Assembly (NCBI RefSeq): GCF_013394855.1
Contig: NZ_JABMLK010000001.1
Span: 744,001-808,000, forward strand
Direction: 5' to 3'
Origin: Limnobaculum xujianqingii
GTDB lineage: Bacteria; Pseudomonadota; Gammaproteobacteria; Enterobacterales; Enterobacteriaceae
Length of the DNA stretch: 64,000 nt
In this document: one piece after another, positions 27,603 to 38,260 of the stretch
Layout of the letters: every line of letters starts with the position of its first letter
How positions within the stretch are numbered: position 1 is the first letter of the stretch
Made by a program: the position numbers and the translations under genes
Notes under the pieces: model-generated
Seen by the model: only the letters and a program-made list of their open reading frames with translations
What the model was told of the DNA's origin: nothing
Database searches by the model: none

Positions 27603-30600
27603 TTACACTGTAACCTTATCAATAGCCTGTTGAATACGCTTATCCGAAATTGGAGATGGTGTACCCAACTGCTGAGCAAAGTAGCTAACTCTTAACTCTT
27701 CTATCATCCAGCGAATTTCTGTCACTTCATCACTGAGTAGTTTGTGAGGTGGAAGCTTATTCAATAACTGCTGATAGGTCTTTTGAATATGTTCAACTTT
27801 TAGCATTTGGGCACGATCGCGATGAGGATCAATGGGCAGTTTATCAATTCTGCGTTCAATCGCCTGCAGATAGCGCAAAATATCCGGCAATTTGTGCCAG
27901 CCGCTTTCACAAACAAACCCACGATAAATAAGTCGCCCCATCTGCGCTTTAATATCTGACAGCGCCAAAGCAACCGACATATCCACCCGTCCTTTAAGGC
28001 GCTTATTAATGTTATGTGCGGTCGTCAGAATCTGTTCAACCTGTTTGGCTATAGCCACCACGCTCTCATTCAGTTCAGCACGGATAAACTCTTTTAGTGA
28101 ATCAAAAGAGCTTTCGTCCCAGGCCGGGCCGCCATGTTCAATGACCAGCTTATCTACACCGCAGGCAATACAGTCATCAATTAAGTCCAGCACTTTACCA
28201 AATGGATTAAAATAGAGCCCCAGCTTGGCTTTATTCGGCAATTTCTCATGCAAATACTTAACCGGAGATGGAATATTCAGCAACAACAGTCGGCGTGTTC
28301 CTTTCCACATCACCTGTTGCTGTTCCTGCTCGGTTTCAAATAGTTGAATACCTACGCTGTCTTTTTCGTCAGTTAATGCAGGATAGGCTTTAACTGAATA
28401 ACCACCTCGTTTTTGTTCAAACCGTTGAGGTAATGAACCAAAAGACCAAACGTGAAGCCCGGTTTGTTCAATACCATCATCCGCAACCGCTGACAGAGTT
28501 TGCTGAACTTCGCCCTTAAGCTGACGCTTTAATTGCGGCAGATCTTTACCTTCTGCCAGCATTTTGCTTTTATCATCAATCACCCGGAAAGTGATTTTAA
28601 GATGATCGGGAATCTGATCTAATTGCCATGATTCACGTGACACCGTCACGCCCGTCATTAGGCGAAGTTCTTTTTCCAGTGAGTCTAACAGGCTCATTTC
28701 CAGCAGTTTAGCTCTTTGCAGGAAAGCTTCTGCATAGTTTGGCGCAGGCACAAAATTGCGGCGTATCGGTTTTGGTAATGACTTAATCAATGCAATGACC
28801 AAATCCCGACGCAGCCCCGGGATTTGCCAGTCAAAGCCCTCTTCCTGCACCTGATTAAGAATTGGTAATGGAATATGAACCGTAACACCATCCGCGTTAG
28901 CACCAATTTCAAACTGATAGGTAACTCGCAGTTTCAGATTCCCCTGATACCAGCTATTCGGGTAATCCTGAGCGCTGATTTTACTGGCACCTTCTTTAAT
29001 CAACATCGATTTTTCGAAATTAAGCAATTCTGGCTGCTGACACGAGATTTTTTTCCACCAGCTATCAAAATGACGGCTGGAAACCACCTCTTCACCAATA
29101 CGACGCTCGTAGAAATTAAACAGCGTCTCATCATCCACCAAAATATCGCGGCGGCGTGATTTGTTTTCCAGCTCTTCAACTTCAGACATCAGGCGTAAAT
29201 TAGCTTTAAAGAATGGATGACGGGTTTGCCATTCTCCTTCAACCAAGGCATGGCGAATAAACAACTCACGGCTAAGCACCGGATCAATGGCCCCATACTG
29301 AACTTTGCGTTCATTCACAATCGGCAGGCCAAACAGCGTGACTTTTTCGCTGGCAATGACCGCCCCCTGAGCTTTCTCCCAGTGTGGATCGCTATAAGCA
29401 TGTTTAATCAGGTGCTGAGCCAGTGGTTCGATCCATTCTGGCTCCAGTCGGGCAGCAATACGCCCCCACAGCCGGGTAGTTTCCACCAGTTCAGCCACCA
29501 TCACCCATTTAGGTAGCTTTTTAAACAAACCAGAGCCAGGGAAAATAGAGAATCGGGCATTACGGGCACCGGTAAACTCATGCTTATCCATATCTTTTTG
29601 ACCGATATGGGATAACAAACCAGAAAGCAGTGCCGTATGCACTTCCCTATATTCAGCAGGCGTGCTGTTAACCGGGAATCCCAGCTCTTTTACCACCTGT
29701 CGCAATTGGGTATAAACATCCTGCCACTCGCGTACACGCAGGTAGTTAAGGAAATCCCCTTTACATGACTTACGAAACTGGGATGAAGACAATTCTTCCT
29801 GTTGTTCACCCAGATAGTTCCACAGATTAACAAAAGCCAGAAAGTCTGAGTCTTTATCAATAAATCGGCGATGTTTTTCATCTGACGCCTGCTGTTTCTC
29901 CAGCGGACGTTCGCGTGGGTCCTGAATAGATAACGCAGAAGTTATAATCATCACTTCACGCACGCAGCCATTCTTCTGGCCTTCAATCACCATGCGAGCC
30001 AGGCGCGGATCAATTGGCAATTGAGCCAGTTGACGACCAACAGGGGTAAGATGACCTTTGCCCTGCTCGTTGTGTTCAATGGCACCCAGCTCTTCCAACA
30101 GACGAACACCATCCTGAATGTTGCGATTATCTGGTGCTTCAACAAACGGAAATGCAGCAATATCACCCAGCCCAATGGCCGTCATTTGCAAAATAACCGA
30201 TGCCAGATTGGTACGAAGAATTTCCGGATCGGTAAACTCCGGGCGGGAGAGGAAATCCTGCTCGGAATAAAGCCGGATACAGATACCATTTGATACCCGA
30301 CCGCACCGCCCTTTACGTTGATTGGCTGAGGCCTGAGAAACCGGCTCTATCGGTAAACGCTGAACTTTGGTTCTGGCACTATAGCGGCTGATACGGGCAG
30401 TTCCCGGATCGATAACGTATTTAATTCCCGGAACGGTCAGTGAAGTTTCGGCGACGTTCGTTGCCAATACGATGCGGCGACCAGTATGGGATTGAAACAC
30501 CTTATTCTGGTCGTTATTCGACAATCGGGCATACAACGGTAAAACTTCCGTATGCGCCAGTTCCTGCTTATTAAGCGCATCAGCCGTATCGCGGATCTCG

Positions 30601-31490
30601 CGTTCACCACTCATAAACACCAGAATATCCCCTGGTGCTTCATGCATCAGTTCATCAACGGCGTCCAGAATGGCCTGAGTCTGATCCCGCTCACTGTCAT
30701 CGGCATCTTCTACAATCGGTCGATAGCGCACTTCTACCGGATAAGTACGCCCCGAAACTTCAATCACCGGTGCATTATTAAAATGACGGGAGAAGCGCTG
30801 CGGATCGATAGTTGCCGAAGTGATAATGACTTTAAGGTCCGGGCGTTTAGGCAATAGCTGACGCAAGTAGCCCAGAATAAAATCGATATTCAGGCTACGT
30901 TCGTGTGCTTCATCAATAATGATGGTGTCGTACTGACTGAGTAAACGGTCCTGCTGTATTTCTGCCAGCAAAATACCGTCTGTCATCAGCTTAACCAGCG
31001 TATTGTCACTGATTTTGTCGTTAAACCGAACCTTATAACCAACTGCGGATCCCAGAGTTACGTTCAGTTCATCCGCAATACGCCCGGCAACCGAGCGGGC
31101 TGCCAATCGTCTTGGTTGAGTATGACCAATAATGCCCTTAATTCCCCGCCCCAGCTCAAGGCAGAGTTTTGGTATCTGTGTGGTTTTGCCCGAACCGGTT
31201 TCACCGGCAATAATGACGACCTGATGGTCACGAATGGCCGCCAGCAATTGATCTTTCTTTTGGCTAACCGGCAAATTTTCCGGGTAGCTGATTGTCGGAC
31301 AGGCTGCCTTACGGTTAGCTACACGCTGCAAACCGCTCTGAATATCAGATTTAATTTCTGCCGCAATTAATGATAATTTTTCACCATTGGTGATTTTACG
31401 GGCACCATCTAAACGACGACGCAGCCGCTTTTGGTCGCGCAACATTAAGTGCCGGATTTGACCGGATAATGCGGCTAGTGGGGATTTCAC
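27603..31490 (-). CDS. hrpA: ATP-dependent RNA helicase HrpA
   Basis: 1295 residues (E. coli 1300). Helicase core at about residues 75-430: Walker A 'GETGSGKTTQIPK', DEAH box 'IIIDEAHERS', SAT motif 'IITSATIDP', and motif VI 'QRKGRCGRV'. HA2, OB-fold and the long DUF3418 C-terminal region follow, as in all bacterial HrpA. Cytoplasmic; in E. coli it processes the daa fimbrial mRNA and rescues stalled ribosomes. Start is GTG at 31490 with AGGAT 9-10 nt upstream. Confidence 0.96.
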   Translation of the reverse strand: MKSPLAALSGQIRHLMLRDQKRLRRRLDGARKITNGEKLSLIAAEIKSDIQSGLQRVANRKAACPTISYPENLPVSQKKDQLLAAIRDHQVVIIAGETGSGKTTQIPKLCLELGRGIKGIIGHTQPRRLAARSVAGRIADELNVTLGSAVGYKVRFNDKISDNTLVKLMTDGILLAEIQQDRLLSQYDTIIIDEAHERSLNIDFILGYLRQLLPKRPDLKVIITSATIDPQRFSRHFNNAPVIEVSGRTYPVEVRYRPIVEDADDSERDQTQAILDAVDELMHEAPGDILVFMSGEREIRDTADALNKQELAHTEVLPLYARLSNNDQNKVFQSHTGRRIVLATNVAETSLTVPGIKYVIDPGTARISRYSARTKVQRLPIEPVSQASANQRKGRCGRVSNGICIRLYSEQDFLSRPEFTDPEILRTNLASVILQMTAIGLGDIAAFPFVEAPDNRNIQDGVRLLEELGAIEHNEQGKGHLTPVGRQLAQLPIDPRLARMVIEGQKNGCVREVMIITSALSIQDPRERPLEKQQASDEKHRRFIDKDSDFLAFVNLWNYLGEQQEELSSSQFRKSCKGDFLNYLRVREWQDVYTQLRQVVKELGFPVNSTPAEYREVHTALLSGLLSHIGQKDMDKHEFTGARNARFSIFPGSGLFKKLPKWVMVAELVETTRLWGRIAARLEPEWIEPLAQHLIKHAYSDPHWEKAQGAVIASEKVTLFGLPIVNERKVQYGAIDPVLSRELFIRHALVEGEWQTRHPFFKANLRLMSEVEELENKSRRRDILVDDETLFNFYERRIGEEVVSSRHFDSWWKKISCQQPELLNFEKSMLIKEGASKISAQDYPNSWYQGNLKLRVTYQFEIGANADGVTVHIPLPILNQVQEEGFDWQIPGLRRDLVIALIKSLPKPIRRNFVPAPNYAEAFLQRAKLLEMSLLDSLEKELRLMTGVTVSRESWQLDQIPDHLKITFRVIDDKSKMLAEGKDLPQLKRQLKGEVQQTLSAVADDGIEQTGLHVWSFGSLPQRFEQKRGGYSVKAYPALTDEKDSVGIQLFETEQEQQQVMWKGTRRLLLLNIPSPVKYLHEKLPNKAKLGLYFNPFGKVLDLIDDCIACGVDKLVIEHGGPAWDESSFDSLKEFIRAELNESVVAIAKQVEQILTTAHNINKRLKGRVDMSVALALSDIKAQMGRLIYRGFVCESGWHKLPDILRYLQAIERRIDKLPIDPHRDRAQMLKVEHIQKTYQQLLNKLPPHKLLSDEVTEIRWMIEELRVSYFAQQLGTPSPISDKRIQQAIDKVTV

Positions 31491-31664
31491 TGTCTGGGAT
31501 CCTGTGCTGAATAAACTGATGTGAACCGTTGATGGTTCTGTTACTCATTATATTACCACAAACCTGATTTATAAGCGGATAAGTCACTTTGCTATCTTAT
31601 TCAAAAAATTAGAACAAACTTATCTAATTATTGCGCTATCAAATTGAAGTCAGGCCGAATATGA

Positions 31665-32324
<660 letters not shown>

Positions 32325-32347
32325 TATTCGTTCTTTCTTTATTATGC

Positions 32348-32372
32348 AAAAGCCCCTGATACAGGGGCTTTT
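32348..32372. terminator. Bidirectional terminator between azoR and ydbL
   Basis: AAAAGCCCCTG, loop ATA, CAGGGGCTTTT: a perfect 11 bp stem with T-rich exits on both strands. Confidence 0.9.
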
Positions 32373-32394
32373 ATCATTTAATCAGCGGACAATA

Positions 32395-32718
32395 TTACTT
32401 CTTGAGCCACTGACCATTAATACCTTTCACATACTCTCCCGCCTCTGCCCGGTTTACTAATTTTTGCCCGGTCATTTTAGCGACGTCATTCACACTTACA
32501 TTATTCTCTGCCGCTACCGATTTATACTGCTCGGTACGAGCCTGATTGATTTTATCGGTTAACGCTTGTGCTTCAGTTGTTGGCTTCACCACTGCAATAT
32601 AACCATTCAGTGTTTCACCAACTAATCCCTGCTGCTTTGCCTCTTTTAAGGTTAATGCGCTGGCAGCCACACTAAACAGCAGTACCGTGGCAAATAATCC
32701 GGTATTGATGAGTTTCAT
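32395..32718 (-). CDS. ydbL: YdbL, periplasmic DUF1318 protein
   Basis: 107 residues with a signal peptide ending 'VAASALTLKEAKQ'. The mature part matches DUF1318: 'QGLVGETLNGYIAVVKP' and 'NRAEAGEYVKGINGQW'. In E. coli YdbL acts with YnbE and YdbH, apparently regulating assembly of the YdbH-YnbE bridge. Last gene of that three-gene operon, 9 nt after ynbE. Confidence 0.94.
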   Translation of the reverse strand: MKLINTGLFATVLLFSVAASALTLKEAKQQGLVGETLNGYIAVVKPTTEAQALTDKINQARTEQYKSVAAENNVSVNDVAKMTGQKLVNRAEAGEYVKGINGQWLKK

Positions 32719-32727
32719 TGCTGTTCC

Positions 32728-32916
32728 TTAAAAAATATCAGATTGGGTCTTCAGCATTTTTTCGACGTCTTTATCGACTTTAATATGAATCTCATGCTCA
32801 ATTTTAACATTCATATTAATCACAATCGGCTCAGTTGATGGTGCAATCTCAATTCTTGGAACACAGCCACCAAGAGCAAAGGCCATCATCACCGTTAACC
32901 ATCCAAATTTATTCAC
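32728..32916 (-). CDS. ynbE: YnbE, small outer membrane lipoprotein
   Basis: 62 residues, lipobox ALGGC with Cys at residue 18, then 'PRIEIAPSTEPIVINMNVKI', strands expected to extend the beta-sheet of YdbH. GTG start shares its first base with the last base of the ydbH stop (TAGTG), so translation is coupled. Anchors the C-terminus of YdbH at the outer membrane. Confidence 0.94.
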   Translation of the reverse strand: MNKFGWLTVMMAFALGGCVPRIEIAPSTEPIVINMNVKIEHEIHIKVDKDVEKMLKTQSDIF

Positions 32917-35537
32917 TAATTTTGCTCCTTCGGTAATGAGAAGATCTGTTGCAGATTGTCCTGCAAGTTATCGCCAAACCTTAAGCTACGCCATAACTGG
33001 AAAATATCTTCTTCATGATGATAATTGAGTTTCACTAAACGCTCAGCATTCTTGGTTGGGTTAAACCCTTCAATTTGTGCATCCATGACCAATAATCCTA
33101 AGTTACTGACGTTAACATCCGCTCTGGAACGGCGGATCTCCATGTAACGCAGCCAATCCATAATGTCGCCGGTTGCCATATTGTCATCGCTGATTGCCTG
33201 TACCATATCTTTATCCAGACGCAGGGTGAGATCTTTACTATTTTCCACCCAGCCCCCTTTCACCAGCCAATCCGGATGATTCAAATATAACGGCAATTCA
33301 CCATCCACTTTACCGGACATGGTAAACTGCTTTGGTTTCAAAATGGTAAATAACTCACTAAGATCGACTCCTCTAACCGTGAGAATAGCCGGATCTTTCT
33401 GCGGTAATCTCAGTTCTTGCATACCGATATGCCCCTGAAGCATATCCACACCAACATTGGTTAATCGTAAAGGTTGACGCTCAGTCTGAGGATAATATCC
33501 CTGTAAGTCAGCAGTAATATTGCTCATATCAAACAGGTTATTCAGTTTTTTCACTCTTAGCTTAACCGGAGATTGTGGCCCTAGCTGCCACACGTGATCC
33601 TTCAGACGGTATGACATCACAAAATCAAGTCCGCTCAGTTCACCATCTTTTAACCACATACCGCCATCTTTCACTACCATATGACCACCAGCCTCAATTC
33701 CCTGAGTTTCAGAAATTGAGAACGCTGATTGAGCATACAGCGTACCCTTGCGAATTTTAAAACCGAGTTCCGGAGCCAGTAAGGTCTGGAAGACGTCCAG
33801 CGACTGTTCTGGCCACCAGCCTTCTCCCCGGATACGTTCACCATCCCAGCGGCCGCTTAATTTTATTGGGCCAATTTTTTTAGTGCTGAGATCGCCTTTC
33901 CATTGAAAGTTTGCCGGATCCTGACCAAAAAACTGAATATTTAGCGTCGATGGCGGTAAATAACCACCGCTGTCGAATTCAACTTTTTGCGCCTGTAGTT
34001 GCCATCCTGCATGGTACTGACCCGCAGCACGATTCCAGCTCAGAGGTTCAGCCAGAATTAATCTTGGCTTATTAACTGTAACTTGCCCATAAACCAGATG
34101 GTTAAATCCGGTTGATAATGTTTGCAGGTTGATCAGGCTATCGTTCCATTCCCCTTTACCGGACATATCCCATTTGGCTTTCATTGGTGGCATATCGCCA
34201 TTGCCCCAGAAATTCCACTCCCAGTGCCCTTGATCGATCCAGAAATCTCGGGAGCGTCCGTCCAAATGCAGTTTGTATTTGCCCCAATAACGATGGCTGG
34301 CATTAATGATGGTTTGCAATCGACCGCTGACGCCTTTATCCGTCACCTTTATTCCTGCCAAAGGGAATCGAGCTTCATGCAGATAGATATCCGGGGTCAC
34401 GGCTCCAGTTACACGTAATAAAGAACCAGACAATAAATTAAGAGTTGGGTTAGCAATCGTCCCCGATAGCTTACCGGGAATAGTGGTATATAAAGAAAGC
34501 TGTTCTTCATTCATTTTACCGGTGAGCTGGAAATTTAAGTCGCTATCTTTCAGACTGATTTTTCCCGGTGCAAAAGTTAGTACCGCGTTTCCTTTACCCG
34601 CACTGCCTTGAGTAACCACATTCAGCCGTGCTTCAATATTGGCTTCATTATAGTCATTGCTCCACTCAGTGAGAGTCATACTAATACCACCGGTAAAAGG
34701 CTGGGAAGCATAAGGCCAGCGCCATTGACCCTGACTCACCACCAGACGTTTACCCTCCAGCGTCCAGGGAACATCCAGTAAACTTTCTTTCTCACCTTGT
34801 GGCGTTATGGTCAGATGGCCATTTATCTGCTGCCAACTTAGTTCTAATAGCAGGGGTTTATCCACGTAGGTAGTAACAAATTCACCATTGATATTTCCCT
34901 GTTCCGGGATGGTATCCAGACTAACCGGAACCTGTATTTCACCGTTCAGTTGAATGACATCATCGCTATCCGGAATATGCAGGCTTAGCGACTCCAGCGT
35001 CAGCATCTGCCGATCGTTTAATATTGCAGAACCAGAGAGTAACTTTCCCTTAATGCTAAGACGCTGACCTTGCTTATTACTGGTGAGATCCACCTGACCC
35101 GAGTATGACTCCCATGGCGTGATACTCAGGCGATCGAGGGATAGCGAGAAAGCCGGTAGTTGTTTTTGAATATCGGCAACGGACAGCGGTGTGTCGTCGT
35201 CTCCGGAAGTGTCCTGAGTGGTTAACTTCTCCAGACAGTGGGTATCTATATCTAACGAATTACCATGCAGCTTCCACTGCCGATCCTGATATATTAGCGT
35301 TAACGGCCCAGCATCGGCCAGAAAGCAGTCCTGAGCCAAAAATTGAATGCCGTTTAAAGAAATTCCGCGCTTGATTAACTCTGGAGGCTGAGTAAATATC
35401 AGTTGTGTTCCGGCAGGTAGCCAAAGACTGGCAACTTTAGGTAGCCACGTTGAGATCGTTGCCCATAATGTCATTAATGACAACATAAGTATGGTCACGA
35501 CAATCAGAACGTATTTAACAAAACGACCTATTACCAC
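32916..35537 (-). CDS. ydbH: YdbH, AsmA-like intermembrane phospholipid transport protein
   Basis: 873 residues (E. coli 879). One N-terminal membrane helix (about 8-30) and a long periplasmic beta-rich region of DUF748/AsmA-like repeats ending in 'EDIFQLWRSLRFGDNLQDNL'. In E. coli YdbH, TamB and YhdP are partly redundant bridges carrying phospholipids to the outer membrane. GTG start at 35537. Heads the ydbH-ynbE-ydbL operon and is divergent from ldhA. Confidence 0.94.
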   Translation of the reverse strand: MVIGRFVKYVLIVVTILMLSLMTLWATISTWLPKVASLWLPAGTQLIFTQPPELIKRGISLNGIQFLAQDCFLADAGPLTLIYQDRQWKLHGNSLDIDTHCLEKLTTQDTSGDDDTPLSVADIQKQLPAFSLSLDRLSITPWESYSGQVDLTSNKQGQRLSIKGKLLSGSAILNDRQMLTLESLSLHIPDSDDVIQLNGEIQVPVSLDTIPEQGNINGEFVTTYVDKPLLLELSWQQINGHLTITPQGEKESLLDVPWTLEGKRLVVSQGQWRWPYASQPFTGGISMTLTEWSNDYNEANIEARLNVVTQGSAGKGNAVLTFAPGKISLKDSDLNFQLTGKMNEEQLSLYTTIPGKLSGTIANPTLNLLSGSLLRVTGAVTPDIYLHEARFPLAGIKVTDKGVSGRLQTIINASHRYWGKYKLHLDGRSRDFWIDQGHWEWNFWGNGDMPPMKAKWDMSGKGEWNDSLINLQTLSTGFNHLVYGQVTVNKPRLILAEPLSWNRAAGQYHAGWQLQAQKVEFDSGGYLPPSTLNIQFFGQDPANFQWKGDLSTKKIGPIKLSGRWDGERIRGEGWWPEQSLDVFQTLLAPELGFKIRKGTLYAQSAFSISETQGIEAGGHMVVKDGGMWLKDGELSGLDFVMSYRLKDHVWQLGPQSPVKLRVKKLNNLFDMSNITADLQGYYPQTERQPLRLTNVGVDMLQGHIGMQELRLPQKDPAILTVRGVDLSELFTILKPKQFTMSGKVDGELPLYLNHPDWLVKGGWVENSKDLTLRLDKDMVQAISDDNMATGDIMDWLRYMEIRRSRADVNVSNLGLLVMDAQIEGFNPTKNAERLVKLNYHHEEDIFQLWRSLRFGDNLQDNLQQIFSLPKEQN

Positions 35538-35693
35538 GCCTAACCTACCCCGGAACGCGAATCAGGCGGAAAATATAGCATATTAATAATATTGGCTAAA
35601 CTGATTCTATCGCAGGTTACTAACCATATCGTTAAATTGTCCTGATACCCGATCTCTGATAAATTAATTTTATAATTCTGGTGGAGATATGTG

Positions 35694-36680
35694 ATGAAAC
35701 TTGCTATTTACAGCACAAAACAATACGACAGAAAGTATCTTGAAGTTGCTAATCAACGTTTTGGTATCGATCTCGAATTTTTTGATTTCAAACTTAGCCA
35801 GCAAACGGCTAAAACGGCCGAAGGTTGTGAAGCGGTTTGTATCTTCGTTAACGACGATGGGAGCCGCCCGGTTCTTGAAGAATTAGCGAAATCAGGCGTT
35901 AAAATTGTGGCCTTACGCTGTGCCGGATTCAACAATGTTGATCTTGATGCAGCGAAAGAGCTTGGATTGCAAGTGGTGCGTGTTCCAGCCTATTCACCTG
36001 AAGCCGTAGCTGAACACGCCATTGGATTAATGATGAGCCTTAACCGTCGTATCCATCGAGCCTACCAAAGGACACGCGATGCTAACTTCTCTCTTGAAGG
36101 ATTGATTGGCTTTAATATGCATAACCGTACCGCAGGTATCATTGGTACTGGAAAAATCGGTATTGCCACTATGCGAATTTTGAAAGGATTTGGTATGCGT
36201 TTACTGGCATTCGATCCTTATCCATCACCGCTGGCTCTGGACTTAGGGGCGGAATATGTCGATCTGAAAACGCTTTATGAACGTTCTGATGTAATCTCTC
36301 TGCATTGCCCATTAACACCAGAAAACCATCACCTGTTAAATTCTGCTGCCTTTGAGCAAATGAAAGATGGTGTAATGATCATCAATACCAGCCGTGGCGG
36401 TTTAATCGATTCCCCTGCTGCTATTGAAGCCTTGAAAAAGCAGAAAATTGGCTCACTGGGAATGGATGTTTATGAAAACGAAAGAGACCTGTTCTTTGAA
36501 GATAAATCTAACGATGTGATTCAGGATGACGTATTCCGTCGCTTATCTTCCTGCCATAACGTGTTATTTACCGGCCATCAGGCATTTTTGACGGAAGAAG
36601 CGTTATTAAGCATTTCTGAAACTACACTTCAAAACATTCAGCAATTAGAACAGAACCAGCCTTGCCCTAATTTACTGTAA
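35694..36680 (+). CDS. ldhA: D-lactate dehydrogenase (fermentative)
   Basis: 328 residues from ATG 35694; GTGGAG stands 7 nt before, and an in-frame GTG at 35691 is less likely. Rossmann motif 'GTGKIGIATMRILKG', catalytic Arg in 'INTSRGGLIDS', Glu in 'ERDLFFED' region and His in 'LFTGHQAFLT'. Reduces pyruvate to D-lactate with NADH during anaerobic growth. Nearly the whole protein aligns with E. coli LdhA without gaps. Confidence 0.96.
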   Translation: MKLAIYSTKQYDRKYLEVANQRFGIDLEFFDFKLSQQTAKTAEGCEAVCIFVNDDGSRPVLEELAKSGVKIVALRCAGFNNVDLDAAKELGLQVVRVPAYSPEAVAEHAIGLMMSLNRRIHRAYQRTRDANFSLEGLIGFNMHNRTAGIIGTGKIGIATMRILKGFGMRLLAFDPYPSPLALDLGAEYVDLKTLYERSDVISLHCPLTPENHHLLNSAAFEQMKDGVMIINTSRGGLIDSPAAIEALKKQKIGSLGMDVYENERDLFFEDKSNDVIQDDVFRRLSSCHNVLFTGHQAFLTEEALLSISETTLQNIQQLEQNQPCPNLL

Positions 36681-36697
36681 TAATCGTCTGTTTTATG

Positions 36698-36730
36698 ACC
36701 GGTAGTCACAATATTATGTTAACTACCGGT
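36698..36730 (+). terminator. Inverted repeat after ldhA
   Basis: ACCGGTAGT and ACTACCGGT, 9 bp stem with a 15 nt loop, 18 nt past the stop; no T-tract follows, so function as terminator is uncertain. Confidence 0.45.
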
Positions 36731-36857
36731 AAATCATTGTAAATCCCTATTTACTCTCATATTTATTATGGTAAAACACATTCAAATTTAAACCGATACA
36801 ATAGCAACGCATTGATTATCGGGTCAATTTCCACGTAATAACTTCCCGGGGATGATA

Positions 36858-37289
36858 ATGAAAATAGCCTTACCTTTTATTATTTCAGCCGTTCTGCTTA
36901 GCGGTTGTACATTAACAGATAGCAATAGCGTAAAAGAGAGTGATTTACAGCATCATAACTTCATTCTGATCGGCGTTGACGGCAAAAATATGGCTGATAC
37001 CACTAAAGAAAAACGTCCATTAAATATTGAATTTGGCGAAAATATGCATGTCAGCGGAACTATGTGTAATCGCTTTATGGGTCAGGCAACGCTGAAGAAT
37101 GGCGTATTAACTGCGAAACAGTTAGCCTCTACTCGTATGGCTTGCATTGATGAACAGATTAGTCAGTTGGATCAGGTTATTGCCACAACTCTAAGTAATG
37201 GAGCTAAAGTGACGCTGGATCAAGGCGTATTAACGTTAAGCTCCTCACAACACACTCTGACTTATAAGCTCAAAGACTGGGTTAATTAA
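36858..37289 (+). CDS. hslJ: HslJ/META-domain lipoprotein
   Basis: 143 residues from the second ATG (36858, GGGG 7 nt upstream). Lipobox LLSGC, then a META domain: 'NFILIGVDGKNMAD', 'LNIEFGENMHVSGTMCNRFM' and 'LASTRMACIDEQ' with the two conserved Cys. Heat-inducible in E. coli and linked to novobiocin resistance; outer-membrane anchored. Follows ldhA as in E. coli. Confidence 0.93.
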   Translation: MKIALPFIISAVLLSGCTLTDSNSVKESDLQHHNFILIGVDGKNMADTTKEKRPLNIEFGENMHVSGTMCNRFMGQATLKNGVLTAKQLASTRMACIDEQISQLDQVIATTLSNGAKVTLDQGVLTLSSSQHTLTYKLKDWVN

Positions 37290-37317
37290 TCTTTGCGTTA
37301 ACTCATTGATTGAATAT

Positions 37318-37358
37318 AAAAAACCGGAAATTGCCTGTCGCACATTTCCGGTTTTTTT
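37318..37358. terminator. Bidirectional terminator between hslJ and ydbJ
   Basis: CCGGAAAT and ATTTCCGG with a 12 nt loop, flanked by six As on the left and seven Ts on the right. Confidence 0.9.
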
Positions 37359-37407
37359 GCTGTGTAAATCAGCCAGAACCAATTTCAACTAAATCATATA
37401 GGTATGC

Positions 37408-37653
37408 TTAATAACGCTTACCGTTTGAGAGCTGACATTTGCTAACTACACTACCATCCAGATTATGTGAAGTAGTTGGCATACCACCCATGCTATTGCA
37501 GTTAGCTAATGCCATTTCATCCATTGGAGTCGCTCTGGCAGCCTCTTCGGTGATCATTGATTGATGTGGTAATAACCTCACCTGATCCGGCTGACTACTA
37601 CAACCTGCCAATAAAAGTGCGCCAAGTGCAGCCAGGCCAATTTTTCCCTTCAT
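37408..37653 (-). CDS. ydbJ: DUF333 lipoprotein (YdbJ-like)
   Basis: 81 residues. Lipobox LLLAGCSS (Cys18) and a DUF333 C-terminal half: 'ALANCNSMGGMPTTSHNLDG' and 'VSKCQLSNGKRY', with the paired Cys of the family. Function unknown. Convergent with hslJ as E. coli ydbJ is adjacent to it. Confidence 0.88.
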   Translation of the reverse strand: MKGKIGLAALGALLLAGCSSQPDQVRLLPHQSMITEEAARATPMDEMALANCNSMGGMPTTSHNLDGSVVSKCQLSNGKRY

Positions 37654-37807
37654 GTTTACCTCTGTTATTGTATTTTTAGCTACGAAAAACCACCAGCTGC
37701 GATGGTTTGATTAAATTTGGCCAACAATTAACCTGAAATTAATATTCTGATTACTTTATTTCGCATTTTTTGTAATAACTTATGTTGTTAATTAAGCTAT
37801 TATAATG

Positions 37808-37890
37808 AAGCTAATTAATTAGCGATCCACTGCTTTTCAGTTAATCTGACTGAGTCTTTTACCAGCGCCATTTGCGCTGGTTTTTTTTTA
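37808..37890 (+). ncRNA. Candidate small RNA upstream of nifJ
   Basis: A textbook terminator (ACCAGCGC, loop CATTT, GCGCTGGT, then eight or more Ts at 37861-37890) has no coding gene upstream on its strand; the nearest upstream gene is on the other strand. A TATAAT sits at 37799-37804 and would start a transcript of about 80 nt. The body contains a perfect 14 bp palindrome (GCTAATTAATTAGC) and a CAGT/ACTG hairpin. The -35 is poor (about ACTTAT at 17 bp). It does not resemble MicC, RyhB or FnrS. Alternative: a premature terminator in a long nifJ leader. Confidence 0.35.
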
Positions 37891-38260
37891 TTCTTTTTTT
37901 GAACAACCGGTATAAACCGAAAAACCAGAGCGTTCAATGGCGCTGGCTCACAAATTTAATAATTATATTTAGCCTATATGGTGCTAATAGTCCAGCGCTG
38001 AAGCCATATTCTGCAAGCTTGCCCCTACTATTAAAAGGGAATTCAAACATCCTCAACACCTTAATGATAATAGCTATCATTATTTTCTGTCACAGAATGT
38101 AATAACACACAAAACAACAGCTGCCCAAACTGTCTTATCTGATATGATGAGTTGCGATTTCGGAAGATAAAAAAACCATTAATAACTATCCAATCCAATG
38201 TGTTTATTGTTACTCAGGTTTTGACCTGGGAGAGCTAATGTCAATAAAGGTATTGAATCT

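Noticed and set aside
27545..27640. LexA (SOS) box upstream of the Qnr-like gene
   Set aside because: I looked for CTGT-N8-ACAG because qnrB has one; none is present, only the stem-loop.
37872..38102. 76-codon plus-strand frame before nifJ
   Set aside because: It starts inside the terminator hairpin, has no RBS and shows no family features.
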